Assembly (NCBI GenBank): GCA_964448045.1
Contig: CAYUVF010000029.1
Location: 1-47,719 of the forward strand
Length of the DNA stretch: 47,719 nt
Direction of reading: 5' to 3'
Origin: CAYUVF01 sp964448045
GTDB taxonomy: Bacteria > Bacteroidota > Rhodothermia > Rhodothermales > Salinibacteraceae
The notes under the pieces were generated by a model. It was not told the origin of the DNA, searched no databases, and saw only the letters and a program-made list of their open reading frames with translations. The position numbers and the translations under genes were made by a program. Shown here in pieces: positions 14,581 to 22,809 of the stretch. Positions within the stretch are counted from its first letter, which is position 1. Each line of letters starts with the position of its first letter.

Positions 14581-16773
14581 ATGAACCGAGAGCAGTGGGA
14601 AAAAATCGATGCGCTGTGTGAGGCTGTGCTAAAGCACCCGCCCGAGGAGCGGGTCGCCCTTCTCCAAGAGCGCTGCGACGACCCCGCTCTCCGACAGGAG
14701 GTGATGTCACTGCTGAAGGCCTACGATGAAGCCCCCGGCTTTTTCGATCACCTCGCCGACGCCGTGCTGGCCCCGGCTCTCAACTCGATCTACGAGGGAG
14801 CGCCGTCAGGAGCGCCCGCGGCCGATCCGCTACGTCTGGAGGGCAGGACCGTCGGGCGGTACGTTGTCAACGAGCATCTTGGCGGAGGGGGGATGGGCGT
14901 CGTCTACAAAGCGCACGATACCCAATTGGGGCGTGCGGTTGCCCTCAAATTCTTGCCACCGCATCTGGTAGCACACCCGGAGGCCGAAGAGCGGTTCGTT
15001 CGCGAGGCCCGGTCGGCTGCCGCGCTCGATCACGCGAACATCGCGACGATTCACGAGATCGGGACGACCAGAGAAGGGCGCCGCTTCATCGCGATGGCCT
15101 ACTATGCAGGCGAGACGCTAAAGGAGAAGCTGGAGAAAGAGGGGCCAATCCCCGTGGAGGAGGCCCTGGACTACGCCATCCAGATCGCCGAGGGGCTGGG
15201 GCGGGCGCACGAGGCGGGCATCATTCACCGCGACGTGAAGCCGGCCAATGTGATGATCCCGGAGCGCAGAGCGGTAAAGTTGCTCGATTTTGGCGTGGCG
15301 AAAGCCGTGACGCAGTCGCGCCTCACGGAGCCGGGGCGCCGGCTGGGGACGGCGGCCTACATGAGCCCCGAGCAGGCGGAGGGTAAGCCCGTGGATGCCC
15401 GTACCGATCTGTGGGCACTGGGGGCTGTCCTGTACGAGATGCTCACGGGAACTCGGCCTTTTCAAGGGGGGCGCGAGATGGCCGTGCTTCGCGCGATTCT
15501 TCAGGACGAGCCGGCTCCGGTGCACGAGCGCCGGAGTGAGGTGCTGCCGGCTCTTGAGCAGATTGTCATCCGATGCCTGCAAAAAGANNNNNNNNNNNNN
15601 NNNNNNNNNNNNNNNNNNNNNNNNNNNNNNNNNNNNNNNNNNNNNNNNNNNNNNNNNNNNNNNNNNNNNNNNNNNNNNNNNNNNNNNGCCGAGGACCTCT
15701 TCGACATCCAGGGCGAGATCACGGAGGACATTGCGCGGTCCCTGAAGGCCGAGCTTACGCCGGAAGAGAAACGGCAGGCCGAGCAGCGTCCGACAGAGAA
15801 CCTGGCTGCGTATCGCCGCTGCGCGCAGGGCCGGCGGCATCTGGATGAGCGGACGGAGGGCGGCATCCGCCGGGCAATCCAATCCTTCGAGCAGGCCACC
15901 GAGCAGGACCCCGCGTACGTGCTCGCCTGGGTGGGCCTGGCCGATGCGCTCACCCTGCTCCACGAGTACGGATATGAGACGGCGGAGCAGAGCCTGCCCC
16001 GAGCGGAGCAGGCTGCCCGCCGGGCCCTGAACATCGATCCGAGATCGGCGGAAGCGCATGCCTCGCTGGGTCTGCTCCACGAAGCGCACCGCCGGGGACC
16101 GAAGGCGGTCCGAGAACTCCAGCGGGCTGTGGAGCTACAACCCAGCTACGCCGAGGCGCACAACTGGCTGAGCTGGATCCACCAGCTCCTGGGGCATCCG
16201 CACGAAGCGCTCGAAAGTGCGAAACGGGCGGTGGAGCTCAATCCGCTGTCGCCGGAAGCCGTCAGCAATTTGTCCGTGTCGTATCTGATAAATGAAGCGT
16301 GCGAGCGGGCCCTCACCGAGGCGCGGCGCGAGCAGGCGCTTGGGTCTTCCTGGGGCACCGGGCAGTTCTACGAGGCGCTGGCGCTGTACGACTTGGAACG
16401 GTTCGAGGAAGCGAAGTCCGTCCTGCAGGGGCTCTCGGTGCCGTGGGCCGATGTGGGCCCGCGCGCTACACTGGCGCTGACGTACGCGGCCACCGCCGAT
16501 CACGAAGCGGCGCGTGCGATGCTGACCGAATTCGAGGAGGCGGGCCACTCGTTTGCTGCCGGGCTGGTTCACGCTGCCTTGGGGGACGACGAGGCCGCGT
16601 TCGACGCCTTTCGGCGCGTCGAGCGCTGGGGCGACTACTGGCCGACGCTCGCCGTGCGCCACTACTACCGGGACGTGCGGAGCGCGCTCCGCGGGGATCC
16701 CCGGTACGAGGAACTGCGCCGCAACGTTGATCGAAGCTGGGGCTTGACGCCGGACGGTAGTATTGGACGGTAG
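14581..16773 (+). CDS. Ser/Thr protein kinase with TPR domain (contains assembly gap)
   Basis: The N-terminus to residue 335 is a Hanks-type kinase: ATP loop LGGGGMGVVYKAHD at 99-112, K123 in VALKF, catalytic H216-R-D218 in HRDVKPANVM, D236-F-G, and GTAAYMSPEQ. After 100 Ns (15588-15687) the protein resumes with DLFDIQGEITEDIARSL, the end of a TolB/CadC-like module, then TPR repeats (AIQSFEQATEQDPAYVLAWV, AVRELQRAVELQPSYAEAHN, ALESAKRAVELNPLSPEAVS). The family normally has a transmembrane helix and a full TolB-like module between, so missing DNA is probably much longer than 100 bases. The in-frame reading across the Ns is accidental. It likely phosphorylates the sigma factor encoded just upstream. 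Confidence 0.9.
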   Translation: MNREQWEKIDALCEAVLKHPPEERVALLQERCDDPALRQEVMSLLKAYDEAPGFFDHLADAVLAPALNSIYEGAPSGAPAADPLRLEGRTVGRYVVNEHLGGGGMGVVYKAHDTQLGRAVALKFLPPHLVAHPEAEERFVREARSAAALDHANIATIHEIGTTREGRRFIAMAYYAGETLKEKLEKEGPIPVEEALDYAIQIAEGLGRAHEAGIIHRDVKPANVMIPERRAVKLLDFGVAKAVTQSRLTEPGRRLGTAAYMSPEQAEGKPVDARTDLWALGAVLYEMLTGTRPFQGGREMAVLRAILQDEPAPVHERRSEVLPALEQIVIRCLQKXXXXXXXXXXXXXXXXXXXXXXXXXXXXXXXXXXAEDLFDIQGEITEDIARSLKAELTPEEKRQAEQRPTENLAAYRRCAQGRRHLDERTEGGIRRAIQSFEQATEQDPAYVLAWVGLADALTLLHEYGYETAEQSLPRAEQAARRALNIDPRSAEAHASLGLLHEAHRRGPKAVRELQRAVELQPSYAEAHNWLSWIHQLLGHPHEALESAKRAVELNPLSPEAVSNLSVSYLINEACERALTEARREQALGSSWGTGQFYEALALYDLERFEEAKSVLQGLSVPWADVGPRATLALTYAATADHEAARAMLTEFEEAGHSFAAGLVHAALGDDEAAFDAFRRVERWGDYWPTLAVRHYYRDVRSALRGDPRYEELRRNVDRSWGLTPDGSIGR
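15588..15687. other. Assembly gap (100 Ns)
   Basis: Exactly 100 undetermined bases inside the kinase gene: a standard placeholder of unknown true length. Confidence 0.99.
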
Positions 16774-16777
16774 TATT
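16752..16777 (+). repeat. 13-base tandem duplication at the kinase stop codon
   Basis: ggacggtagtatt occurs twice directly in tandem (16752-16764, 16765-16777), and the kinase stop codon lies in the second unit. The duplication sets the final residues GSIGR of the protein. Confidence 0.9.
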
Positions 16778-16829
16778 CCGGACACGCATCGTCGATAACA
16801 TCCGAATAGACCGAGGAACGAAGGATACT

Positions 16830-18227
16830 ATGCCGACACCGACCCGACTCGATGACGCCACGCTCGAATTCCTGCGCGACCGCACGCGCGGAGAGGTGCT
16901 GACGCCAGACGATGACGGCTATGACGCCGCCTGCACCATCTGGAATGCCCGGCTTCAACAACAGCCGGCTGCAGTTGTCCAGTGCACGGGCGCGGCCGAT
17001 GTGAGGGCCGCCGTGGACATCGCCCAGGCGAATGACCTGCCGCTCTCCGTGAAGGGGGGCGGTCACGGCTATGCGGGCGAGTCCGTCGTCGAGGGCGGGC
17101 TGATGATCGACCTGTCGCCGATGGACGGCGTCCGCATCGACCCGGAGACGAAGACGGCGCAGGTGCAGGCTGGGGCGACGTGGGGCGACTTCGACCACGA
17201 GGCACAGGCGTTTGGCCTCGCCACCACGGGCGTAACGGTCTCGACTGTCGGCGTGGCCGGATCAACGCTGGGCGGCGGCACCGGGTACCTCGCGCGCAAA
17301 TATGGGCTCTGTCTGGATAATCTAATGGCGGTGGATGTCGTCACCGCCGAGGGCAAACGCGTTCATGCGAGCGCATCGGAAAACAGCGATCTCTTCTGGG
17401 GCCTGCGCGGCGGAAGCGGCAACCTGGGCGTCGTGACTTCCTTCGAGTTTCAGCTCCACGAGGTGGGCCCCGAGGTGCTCGCCGGGCAGATCGTCCACCC
17501 GATCAAAGCGGCCGGCGAGGGCCTTCGGGTCTACCGCGACTTCATGGCCGACGCGCCAGACGAACTCCAGGCGTATGCCTTCTTCATTCACATCCCGGCG
17601 ATACCCGCCTTCCCCGAGGATTACCACGGCCAGACGGCACTCGACTTTGTCGTCGCCTACGCAGGCGACCCTGCGAAAGGTGAAAAAGTGCTCCAGCCGC
17701 TCCGCGACTTCGGCGACCCGATCCTCGACGGCGTGCGCCCCCAGCCGTACACGGCGCTTCAGCAGACCTTCGACGCCGGCGTGCCGAAGGGCCACCGCTG
17801 GTACTCGAAGGCGCACTATCTCGACGGGCTCCCCGACGCGGCCATCGACACCGTGGTGGACCACGTGGATCTGCTCCCGGGCCCCTTCTCCATGGTCTAC
17901 GTCGAGCCGATGGGCGGCGCCATCGGTCGGGTCGATGCGTCGGCGACGGCGTTCCCGCACCGCGACGCGACCTACGGATTTCACATCCTGACCGGCTGGT
18001 CGGATTCCGACAAAGACGACGCCATCATGGACTGGACCCGCGATTTTCACACGGCGATGACACCGCACGCGAACGGCGGCGTGTACGTGAACCTCCTCGG
18101 CGAGGATGAGGCCGAACGGACCCCGGCAGCGTACGGCGCGAACTATGACCGGCTGGCCCAGCTCAAGCGCGTGTGGGACCCGGAGAATCTTTTCCACGGG
18201 AACCACAACGTTGAGCCAGCCAACTAA
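16830..18227 (+). CDS. BBE-type FAD-binding oxidoreductase
   Basis: A 465-residue flavoenzyme of the PCMH/berberine-bridge class. The FAD domain shows VKGGGHGYAG, where the His is the usual covalent FAD attachment site, GATWGDFDHEAQAFGLATTG, VGVAGSTLGGGTGYLARKYG, DLFWGLRGGSGNLGVVTSFE, and the C-terminal BBE module ANYDRLAQLKRVWDPENLFH. No second covalent cysteine is evident beyond C in GLCLDN, which is not in the known position. Such enzymes oxidise alcohols, sugars or alkaloids with oxygen; the substrate is unknown. No signal peptide is visible. A 26-codon relic of a close copy lies at 11353-11430. It follows the kinase on the same strand but is probably separate. Confidence 0.92.
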   Translation: MPTPTRLDDATLEFLRDRTRGEVLTPDDDGYDAACTIWNARLQQQPAAVVQCTGAADVRAAVDIAQANDLPLSVKGGGHGYAGESVVEGGLMIDLSPMDGVRIDPETKTAQVQAGATWGDFDHEAQAFGLATTGVTVSTVGVAGSTLGGGTGYLARKYGLCLDNLMAVDVVTAEGKRVHASASENSDLFWGLRGGSGNLGVVTSFEFQLHEVGPEVLAGQIVHPIKAAGEGLRVYRDFMADAPDELQAYAFFIHIPAIPAFPEDYHGQTALDFVVAYAGDPAKGEKVLQPLRDFGDPILDGVRPQPYTALQQTFDAGVPKGHRWYSKAHYLDGLPDAAIDTVVDHVDLLPGPFSMVYVEPMGGAIGRVDASATAFPHRDATYGFHILTGWSDSDKDDAIMDWTRDFHTAMTPHANGGVYVNLLGEDEAERTPAAYGANYDRLAQLKRVWDPENLFHGNHNVEPAN

Positions 18228-18524
18228 CGATCTCCTCTATTCACCTGGCCCTGGCCTCGCTCCACCGCCTGCAGGAAGCCAAGAAACACGTCATACCAGC
18301 TCTCTGAATTAGTGGTGCGTCCTGAAATAAGTTTGTGCTTCCATTTAGAAGTCATGCCCGACCCCGATCGGGCATCCAGATGGTATAGCGGCTGTTCTGG
18401 ATTGTGCGCCTGCGGCGCAGGTCGTGCGCCCCAATCAAGTTGGAAACCGAGCCCTGCGAGGTTCACGAAGCGAAGCGGAGCTAAATGACTTCCTTTCATG
18501 CACAATGATTTCGCAGAACCGGTA
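18228..18524. other. Intergenic region with small palindromes
   Basis: Between the convergent flavoenzyme and TonB receptor genes. No gene seen. It contains a perfect 8-base-stem hairpin at 18354-18375 and a cctgcggcgcagg hairpin near 18408-18420, and an AT-rich stretch gtcctgaaataagttt at 18320 that resembles insertion-sequence ends but cannot be assigned. Confidence 0.5.
18354..18375. terminator. Possible bidirectional hairpin between convergent genes
   Basis: atgcccga and tcgggcat form a perfect stem around a six-base loop. There is no U tract, so it may equally be a dispersed palindromic repeat. Confidence 0.35.
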
Positions 18525-20465
18525 TCAGAGCCGCACGCTCGCGCCCAAGAGCCACCAGCGGCCGGGCATCGGCGCGTCGAAGACATCGGCGTACGGGCGG
18601 TCGAAGAGGTTGCGGACCTCCGCCGAGAGCGTGGCCCGCTGCCCGCCGAGGCGCAGCCGATACGCCAGCCGCCCGTGCACCGTGCCGTATTGGTTCGAGG
18701 CGTAGGGCGAGTCGCGCAGGTGTTCTTTCCAGAGGCCTTGCAATCCGACCGTTGCCGGCCCGATTTGCAGCGAGGCCGTGCCCTGCACGAGGTGACACGC
18801 GTTCGTCAGCGCGTACTTGTACTCCACGCCGGAACCGACGTCGCCCAGATCCGCGTCGAGGCCCACGTACGAGGCCGACAGCCGCAGGTCCCCAAACCCG
18901 AGCGAGCGCGTCAGCCGGGCATCGACCTCCAGCCCGTTCGTCGACACGCGGAGCAGGTTGCGGGCGAGGAAGACGGTATCGGCCGGGGTGAGCTTGGCGT
19001 AGTCGATCAAGTCGCGCGTCACGCGGCGGAAGCCGGTCACGTGCAGCGACAGGCCGGCGCCGGAGTAGAGGTCGACGCCCAGCTCGCCGGACCAGGCCCG
19101 CTCGGCGTCGAGGTCGGGGTTGCCGAGGCTGCGCCCGCGGGGGCGGTCGAGCGTCGTGTTGAAGTAGCGCTCGATGTAGTTGGGCGCCCGCACGGCCCGC
19201 CCGAGGCCGCCGCGAACGGTCACGCGCTCGGTGTTGAAGGCGGCGTAGAGCTGGGGCGTGACCTCCACGCCGTAGTTCGGATCGGCGTCGACGCGGCCGC
19301 TGGCGTTGAGCGTGAGCCGGGCCGCGGGCTGCCACTGCGCCGCCACGTAGCCCCCGCCCGAGGCGTCGCGGTGCGTGCCCAGGTTGTTGCTGTCGATGCC
19401 GCGCGCCTGCGCCGAGACGCCGCCCGAGACGGAGAGGCGCGGCGACAGCCGATGGGTGACAGCGGTCTGGCTCGTCAAGAGGCGGCTCGTGTGGCGGTTG
19501 GCGGGCGTCTGCGGGTTGTAGACGTACGTGTCGTCGTGTTGCTTGGCGGCGAGCTGCGCGCGCCAGGTGGTGGCGCCGGCGTCGTCGCTCGCAAGGCGCG
19601 CCTGCGCCCAGATTGTGGAGGTCGCCTCGCGGGCGGTGTCGCTGGCGAACGGCGTGTAAAAGTGGAACGCGCTGAAGTCGCGGTCATCGACGCCGACGCG
19701 CGTAAACAGCGTGACCGACCCGAGGCCCTGCGCGAGCGCCGCCGTGGCCGCCGTCCGCTGGAAGTCGCTGCGCACGTCGCCGCCCGCCGCGACCGGCTCG
19801 CCGTCGGTGCCCTGCGCGCTGGCCGCTGCGCTGACGGCGGTGCGCGGGGCGAGGTAACGCGCGGCGCCCTCGGCAGTGTACAGGTCGTAGCGCCCAAGCT
19901 GGCCAGACGCCGCGCCGGTGAGGCCGGTGGCGGCCATCGGCGCCTCGCGCAGGCCCGTGTCGGTAAAGATCTGGATGACGCCGCCGAGGGCGTCGGGGCC
20001 GTAGAGCGCAGCAGCCGGGCCGCGCAGCACCTCGATCCGCGCGATCTCCGAGAGCGGCACCGGGAAGTCGGTCAAGAAGTGCCCTGTAAACGGATCGTTG
20101 AGGCGGGCGCCATCGAGCAGAACGAGGACGCCGTTGAACGTCGATCCGCGCAGCGTGAGATCGCTCTGCACGCCGAAGGCGCCGCGGCTGCGCACCTCCA
20201 CGCCGCCCACGGTGCGCAGCAGCTCGTCGAACGACGAGACGGGCAGCGCCTGAATATCCGCCTGCGTCCAGACACTCACGCGGCGGCCCGTCAGCCGCGC
20301 ATCGGCCTTCTGCCGCGTCGCCGTCACGACGACCGAGTCCGGCAGCTGGACGTACATGGCGATGTCGGAGGTCGTATCGGTGGTGTCCGCGTCCTGCGCG
20401 CGGGCGGGCATCCATCCGAGCAGCAGGGAGATAGCGAGGCAGGCAGCGAGAGGCAGGCGAGGCAT
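18525..20465 (-). CDS. TonB-dependent outer-membrane receptor (BtuB-like)
   Basis: A 646-residue outer-membrane protein, with signal peptide ending in ARA-QDAD. The plug domain is complete: DSVVVTATRQ (TonB-box-like), DELLRTVGGVEVRSRGAFGV, SDLTLRGSTFNGVLVLLDGA, and the closing IARIEVLRGPAAALYGPDAL-GGVIQIFT. The remaining 430 residues are alternating strands of the 22-stranded barrel, finishing with the aromatic-rich WWLLGASVRL. Its size and layout are those of cobalamin- and siderophore-type receptors without the Bacteroidota SusC N-terminal extension. The substrate cannot be told from sequence. It stands alone; an iron-type ABC system is 7 kb away. Confidence 0.93.
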   Translation of the reverse strand: MPRLPLAACLAISLLLGWMPARAQDADTTDTTSDIAMYVQLPDSVVVTATRQKADARLTGRRVSVWTQADIQALPVSSFDELLRTVGGVEVRSRGAFGVQSDLTLRGSTFNGVLVLLDGARLNDPFTGHFLTDFPVPLSEIARIEVLRGPAAALYGPDALGGVIQIFTDTGLREAPMAATGLTGAASGQLGRYDLYTAEGAARYLAPRTAVSAAASAQGTDGEPVAAGGDVRSDFQRTAATAALAQGLGSVTLFTRVGVDDRDFSAFHFYTPFASDTAREATSTIWAQARLASDDAGATTWRAQLAAKQHDDTYVYNPQTPANRHTSRLLTSQTAVTHRLSPRLSVSGGVSAQARGIDSNNLGTHRDASGGGYVAAQWQPAARLTLNASGRVDADPNYGVEVTPQLYAAFNTERVTVRGGLGRAVRAPNYIERYFNTTLDRPRGRSLGNPDLDAERAWSGELGVDLYSGAGLSLHVTGFRRVTRDLIDYAKLTPADTVFLARNLLRVSTNGLEVDARLTRSLGFGDLRLSASYVGLDADLGDVGSGVEYKYALTNACHLVQGTASLQIGPATVGLQGLWKEHLRDSPYASNQYGTVHGRLAYRLRLGGQRATLSAEVRNLFDRPYADVFDAPMPGRWWLLGASVRL

Positions 20466-20587
20466 GCGCGGACGAGGTAGATCAATGAAGCCAGTACATC
20501 GCCAGTATAAGCACTATTCGCCATCGTGCGTTGAACCGCGCGTGAAAGCTGCGTTATGCCAGCTCCGTATGCTCCGTTCGTGTGTGT

Positions 20588-20651
20588 ACGTGTGAAGGGG
20601 TGGATGCGTGGATGTATGGACGTGTTAAAGGGTGAAGGTGTGGACGGGTGG
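20588..20651 (+). repeat. Degenerate octamer array (8 x 8 bp)
   Basis: Eight consecutive 8-base units fit the pattern A-N-G-N-G-T-G-R with few deviations: acgtgtga, aggggtgg, atgcgtgg, atgtatgg, acgtgtta, aagggtga, aggtgtgg, acgggtgg. The preceding bases (20580-20587, all GT) may be a ninth, weaker unit. It lies about 120 bases upstream of the TonB receptor start. Confidence 0.75.
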
Positions 20652-20691
20652 AGGCCGCGCTTCTAAAGACTGCCGACATCGCGAAATGCAT

Positions 20692-21828
20692 TCAGCGCTG
20701 CGGCTGCGCCGATGCGGCGGCGGGCAGGAGCGCCTCCATCAGCACGAAGCCGGCCGATGTGACCTCTGCGCCGATGGCTGCGTTCGCCAGGATCACGACG
20801 CCCACGCCGGCCTCGGGGCTGAAGCCCACGAAGCTGCTGAAGCCGCCCGTGCCGCCGTTGTGCCAGACGACGGTGGCCTCGCTGCGAGGCGTGAGGTGCC
20901 ACCCGTAGCCGATGCGCGTGCCGGCAAACCGCTCAGCGCCGAGGTCGGCTTCTGCGACGGGCTGGATGGCGTGCTGGAGGGCGCGGCCCAGGGCGGTGGT
21001 GTCCGAGGCCGCGAGGTGTGCGCGGACGTACGTCAGCATGTCGGCGGCGGTGGAGCGGAGGGCACCGGCCCCGCCGAGAGCCGGGAGATGCCACGGCGGC
21101 GTGGAGCGGCCGGCCTCGTCGTAGCCCTGCGCGAAGCGTGCCCGCTGCTCCGCGGCCAGGTGGATGCGCGTGTCGGCGAGGCCGAGCGGACGGGCGATGC
21201 GCATCTGCACGAGCGCGGCGAAGGACGTATCGGCCCGGCGGGCGAGCAGGTGGCCCAGGAGTCCCATGCCGAGATTGGAGTAGGCGTACGCGGCACCGGG
21301 CGCGCGGGGCAGCGCGTAGCCATCCAGAAATGCATGCAGGTCGCGCGCGCTGTAGTTGGCGTACGGGTTCTGCGGGTTGGCAAGCGCCGAGGCTTGCAGG
21401 TTCGACGGCAGCCGCGGCAGGCCCGAGCGGTGAGTGGCCAGCTGCTCCAGCGTGATGGAGGCGCCATCGGGCGTAGACCACGCCAGCGAATCGGGCAGGA
21501 ACGAGTGAAGCGGGTCATCGGGCCGGACGAGGCTGCGCTCAATGGCGTCGGCGAGGAGCAGGCCGGTGAACGTCTTCGTCACCGAGCCGATCTCAAAGAG
21601 CGTCTGCGCCGTGGGCGCCGCCCCGGTCGAGTCTGCCGCGCCGAATCCGTGCACCGACCGCCGTCCCTCCGTCACGATGCCGATGACGGCGCCGCTGGGG
21701 GGCCCGTTCGTCAGCGCGCGGCCCAGCGAATCGATCCGCGCGGAGGGCGTCTGGGCGGGCGTCGACGTGGGCGCCCACAGCGCTATCATCAGCAGAAGAC
21801 CGGCGAATCGGGGGAGGCAGCGGTTCAT
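20692..21828 (-). CDS. Serine hydrolase, class C beta-lactamase family
   Basis: A 378-residue exported protein (signal peptide to about TPAQ). Active-site motifs of the AmpC/DD-peptidase fold are present: S82-V-T-K85 in FEIGSVTKTF, Y183-S-N185 in AYAYSNLGMG, and H-N-G near residue 321 in WHNGGTGGFSSF. The order and spacing fit class C beta-lactamase-like proteins, which include esterases, D-aminopeptidases and peptidoglycan DD-peptidases; true beta-lactamase activity is not implied. It lies downstream of the DUF4019 gene on the same strand, with an interspersed repeat between them. Confidence 0.92.
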   Translation of the reverse strand: MNRCLPRFAGLLLMIALWAPTSTPAQTPSARIDSLGRALTNGPPSGAVIGIVTEGRRSVHGFGAADSTGAAPTAQTLFEIGSVTKTFTGLLLADAIERSLVRPDDPLHSFLPDSLAWSTPDGASITLEQLATHRSGLPRLPSNLQASALANPQNPYANYSARDLHAFLDGYALPRAPGAAYAYSNLGMGLLGHLLARRADTSFAALVQMRIARPLGLADTRIHLAAEQRARFAQGYDEAGRSTPPWHLPALGGAGALRSTAADMLTYVRAHLAASDTTALGRALQHAIQPVAEADLGAERFAGTRIGYGWHLTPRSEATVVWHNGGTGGFSSFVGFSPEAGVGVVILANAAIGAEVTSAGFVLMEALLPAAASAQPQR

Positions 21829-21893
21829 CGGCTATCGGGCTTTCAGCCTGCCGGGGTTGCGGGCGATCTCAAAACGGAAAAGGCTGTCATCCT

Positions 21894-21947
21894 GAGCCTG
21901 ACGAGGCGCCCTGAGCGGAGCGAAGAAGTGCCTTTGGGGTGGATCTC
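21894..21947 (+). repeat. Interspersed repeat, copy B
   Basis: One mismatch to the reverse complement of 6719-6772. It is bracketed by tgtcatcctgag at 21884-21895 and ggaatgacac at 21994-22003, which read as inverted ends, so the full element here probably spans about 21884-22003. Confidence 0.8.
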
Positions 21948-22023
21948 TCCCAAGCGGATAAATCCATTCAGAGAGATTCCTCCTCGTTGGTCGGAATGAC
22001 ACGCTGGATTTTGAGATCGCTGC

Positions 22024-22464
22024 TTACTGGTTCTGGTCTTCCGGGCGGATGAAGTAGCCGGCCACGCGCCATTCGTCCTGATCTTTCGTCAGCGTGATCG
22101 TTTCCACGGTGCTTCGGGAGCCGTACAGGGCCCGGTACTGCGCCACGACGTAGTCGCCCTGCGGCAGATTGGGCAGTGAGTTGGTGTAGCGAGCGGCAAT
22201 CAGCGAGCGGGACTGCAGCGAATCGAGGGAGCTGTGCGCCTGTTGGACCTGCGCGGCCCACTGGTCGGCGGTGACCTGCGAGGTGAAGATGCTCGCCGCC
22301 TCTTCCCACGACTTCTGATATTGGTCGGCGTCGATCAGGGTGAGCCACTCCTGGGCGGCTTGTTTGGCGGCGTCGACGCGGGCGTCCTCCGATTGAGCGA
22401 AGGCCGATACCGGGCTGGCGATGAACAGCAGCGCGAGAGCGAGGACGGAAAGTCGGGAGCGCAT
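22024..22464 (-). CDS. Secreted DUF4019 protein
   Basis: A 146-residue exported protein (signal peptide cleaved near AFA-QSED). The mature domain has the DUF4019 layout: AAQEWLTLIDADQYQKSWEE, VTADQWAAQVQQAHSSLDSL, YTNSLPNLPQGDYVVAQYRA, and the closing WRVAGYFIRPEDQNQ. The family is widespread in Gram-negative bacteria, is small, periplasmic and of unknown function. It is probably the first gene of a small unit with the serine hydrolase, but a 195-base gap with a repeat separates them. Confidence 0.88.
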   Translation of the reverse strand: MRSRLSVLALALLFIASPVSAFAQSEDARVDAAKQAAQEWLTLIDADQYQKSWEEAASIFTSQVTADQWAAQVQQAHSSLDSLQSRSLIAARYTNSLPNLPQGDYVVAQYRALYGSRSTVETITLTKDQDEWRVAGYFIRPEDQNQ

Positions 22465-22610
22465 GATCGTGGAGAAATCTGTTCGAAAGGATTAGCTGAC
22501 ACTGTGGGATTAATCAACGGCGGAGGGTGGGGGGAGATGCACCGCTCGTCAACCGTGGGGGCCGTTCATCAACCTGCGGCTCGCATTTGCGCCTGCGCGG
22601 CCTGATGTTA

Positions 22611-22771
22611 GAGACTGTCTGCGAAGTTAACGTGGAGGCGAGACACAGCCGTTTTGCGTGGATGGGGTCGGCTCTTCGATGGACGTAGTGGAACTACTTC
22701 CTGAGAAGAACCGGCTCCAGACGCCAAAACCGGCGAAGTCGCAGTCTACGGAAATCTTCATAGACAGTCTC
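22611..22771. mobile_element. 161-bp MITE with terminal inverted repeats and TTA target duplication
   Basis: Left end gagactgtctgcgaag, right end cttcatagacagtctc: reverse complements with two mismatches. Both ends abut TTA (22608-22610, 22772-22774), a 3-base target duplication of the TNA type known for IS5-group (IS1031-like) transposons. The interior is an imperfect palindrome across almost the full length, with the central gtagt-gga-actac, so the element can fold into one hairpin. It encodes no protein and must depend on a transposase elsewhere. Confidence 0.85.
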
Positions 22772-22809
22772 TTAGTCGAAGACCGCATACTTCCTCCACC
22801 GATGCACTC

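Noticed and set aside
18320..18340. Insertion-sequence end (gtcctgaaataagt)
   Set aside because: No partner end, target duplication or transposase seen; too short to call.
18498..20480. Long plus-strand frame opposite the TonB receptor
   Set aside because: Antisense shadow of a well-supported receptor gene; composition (Arg/Ala/Val/Gly) is not protein-like.
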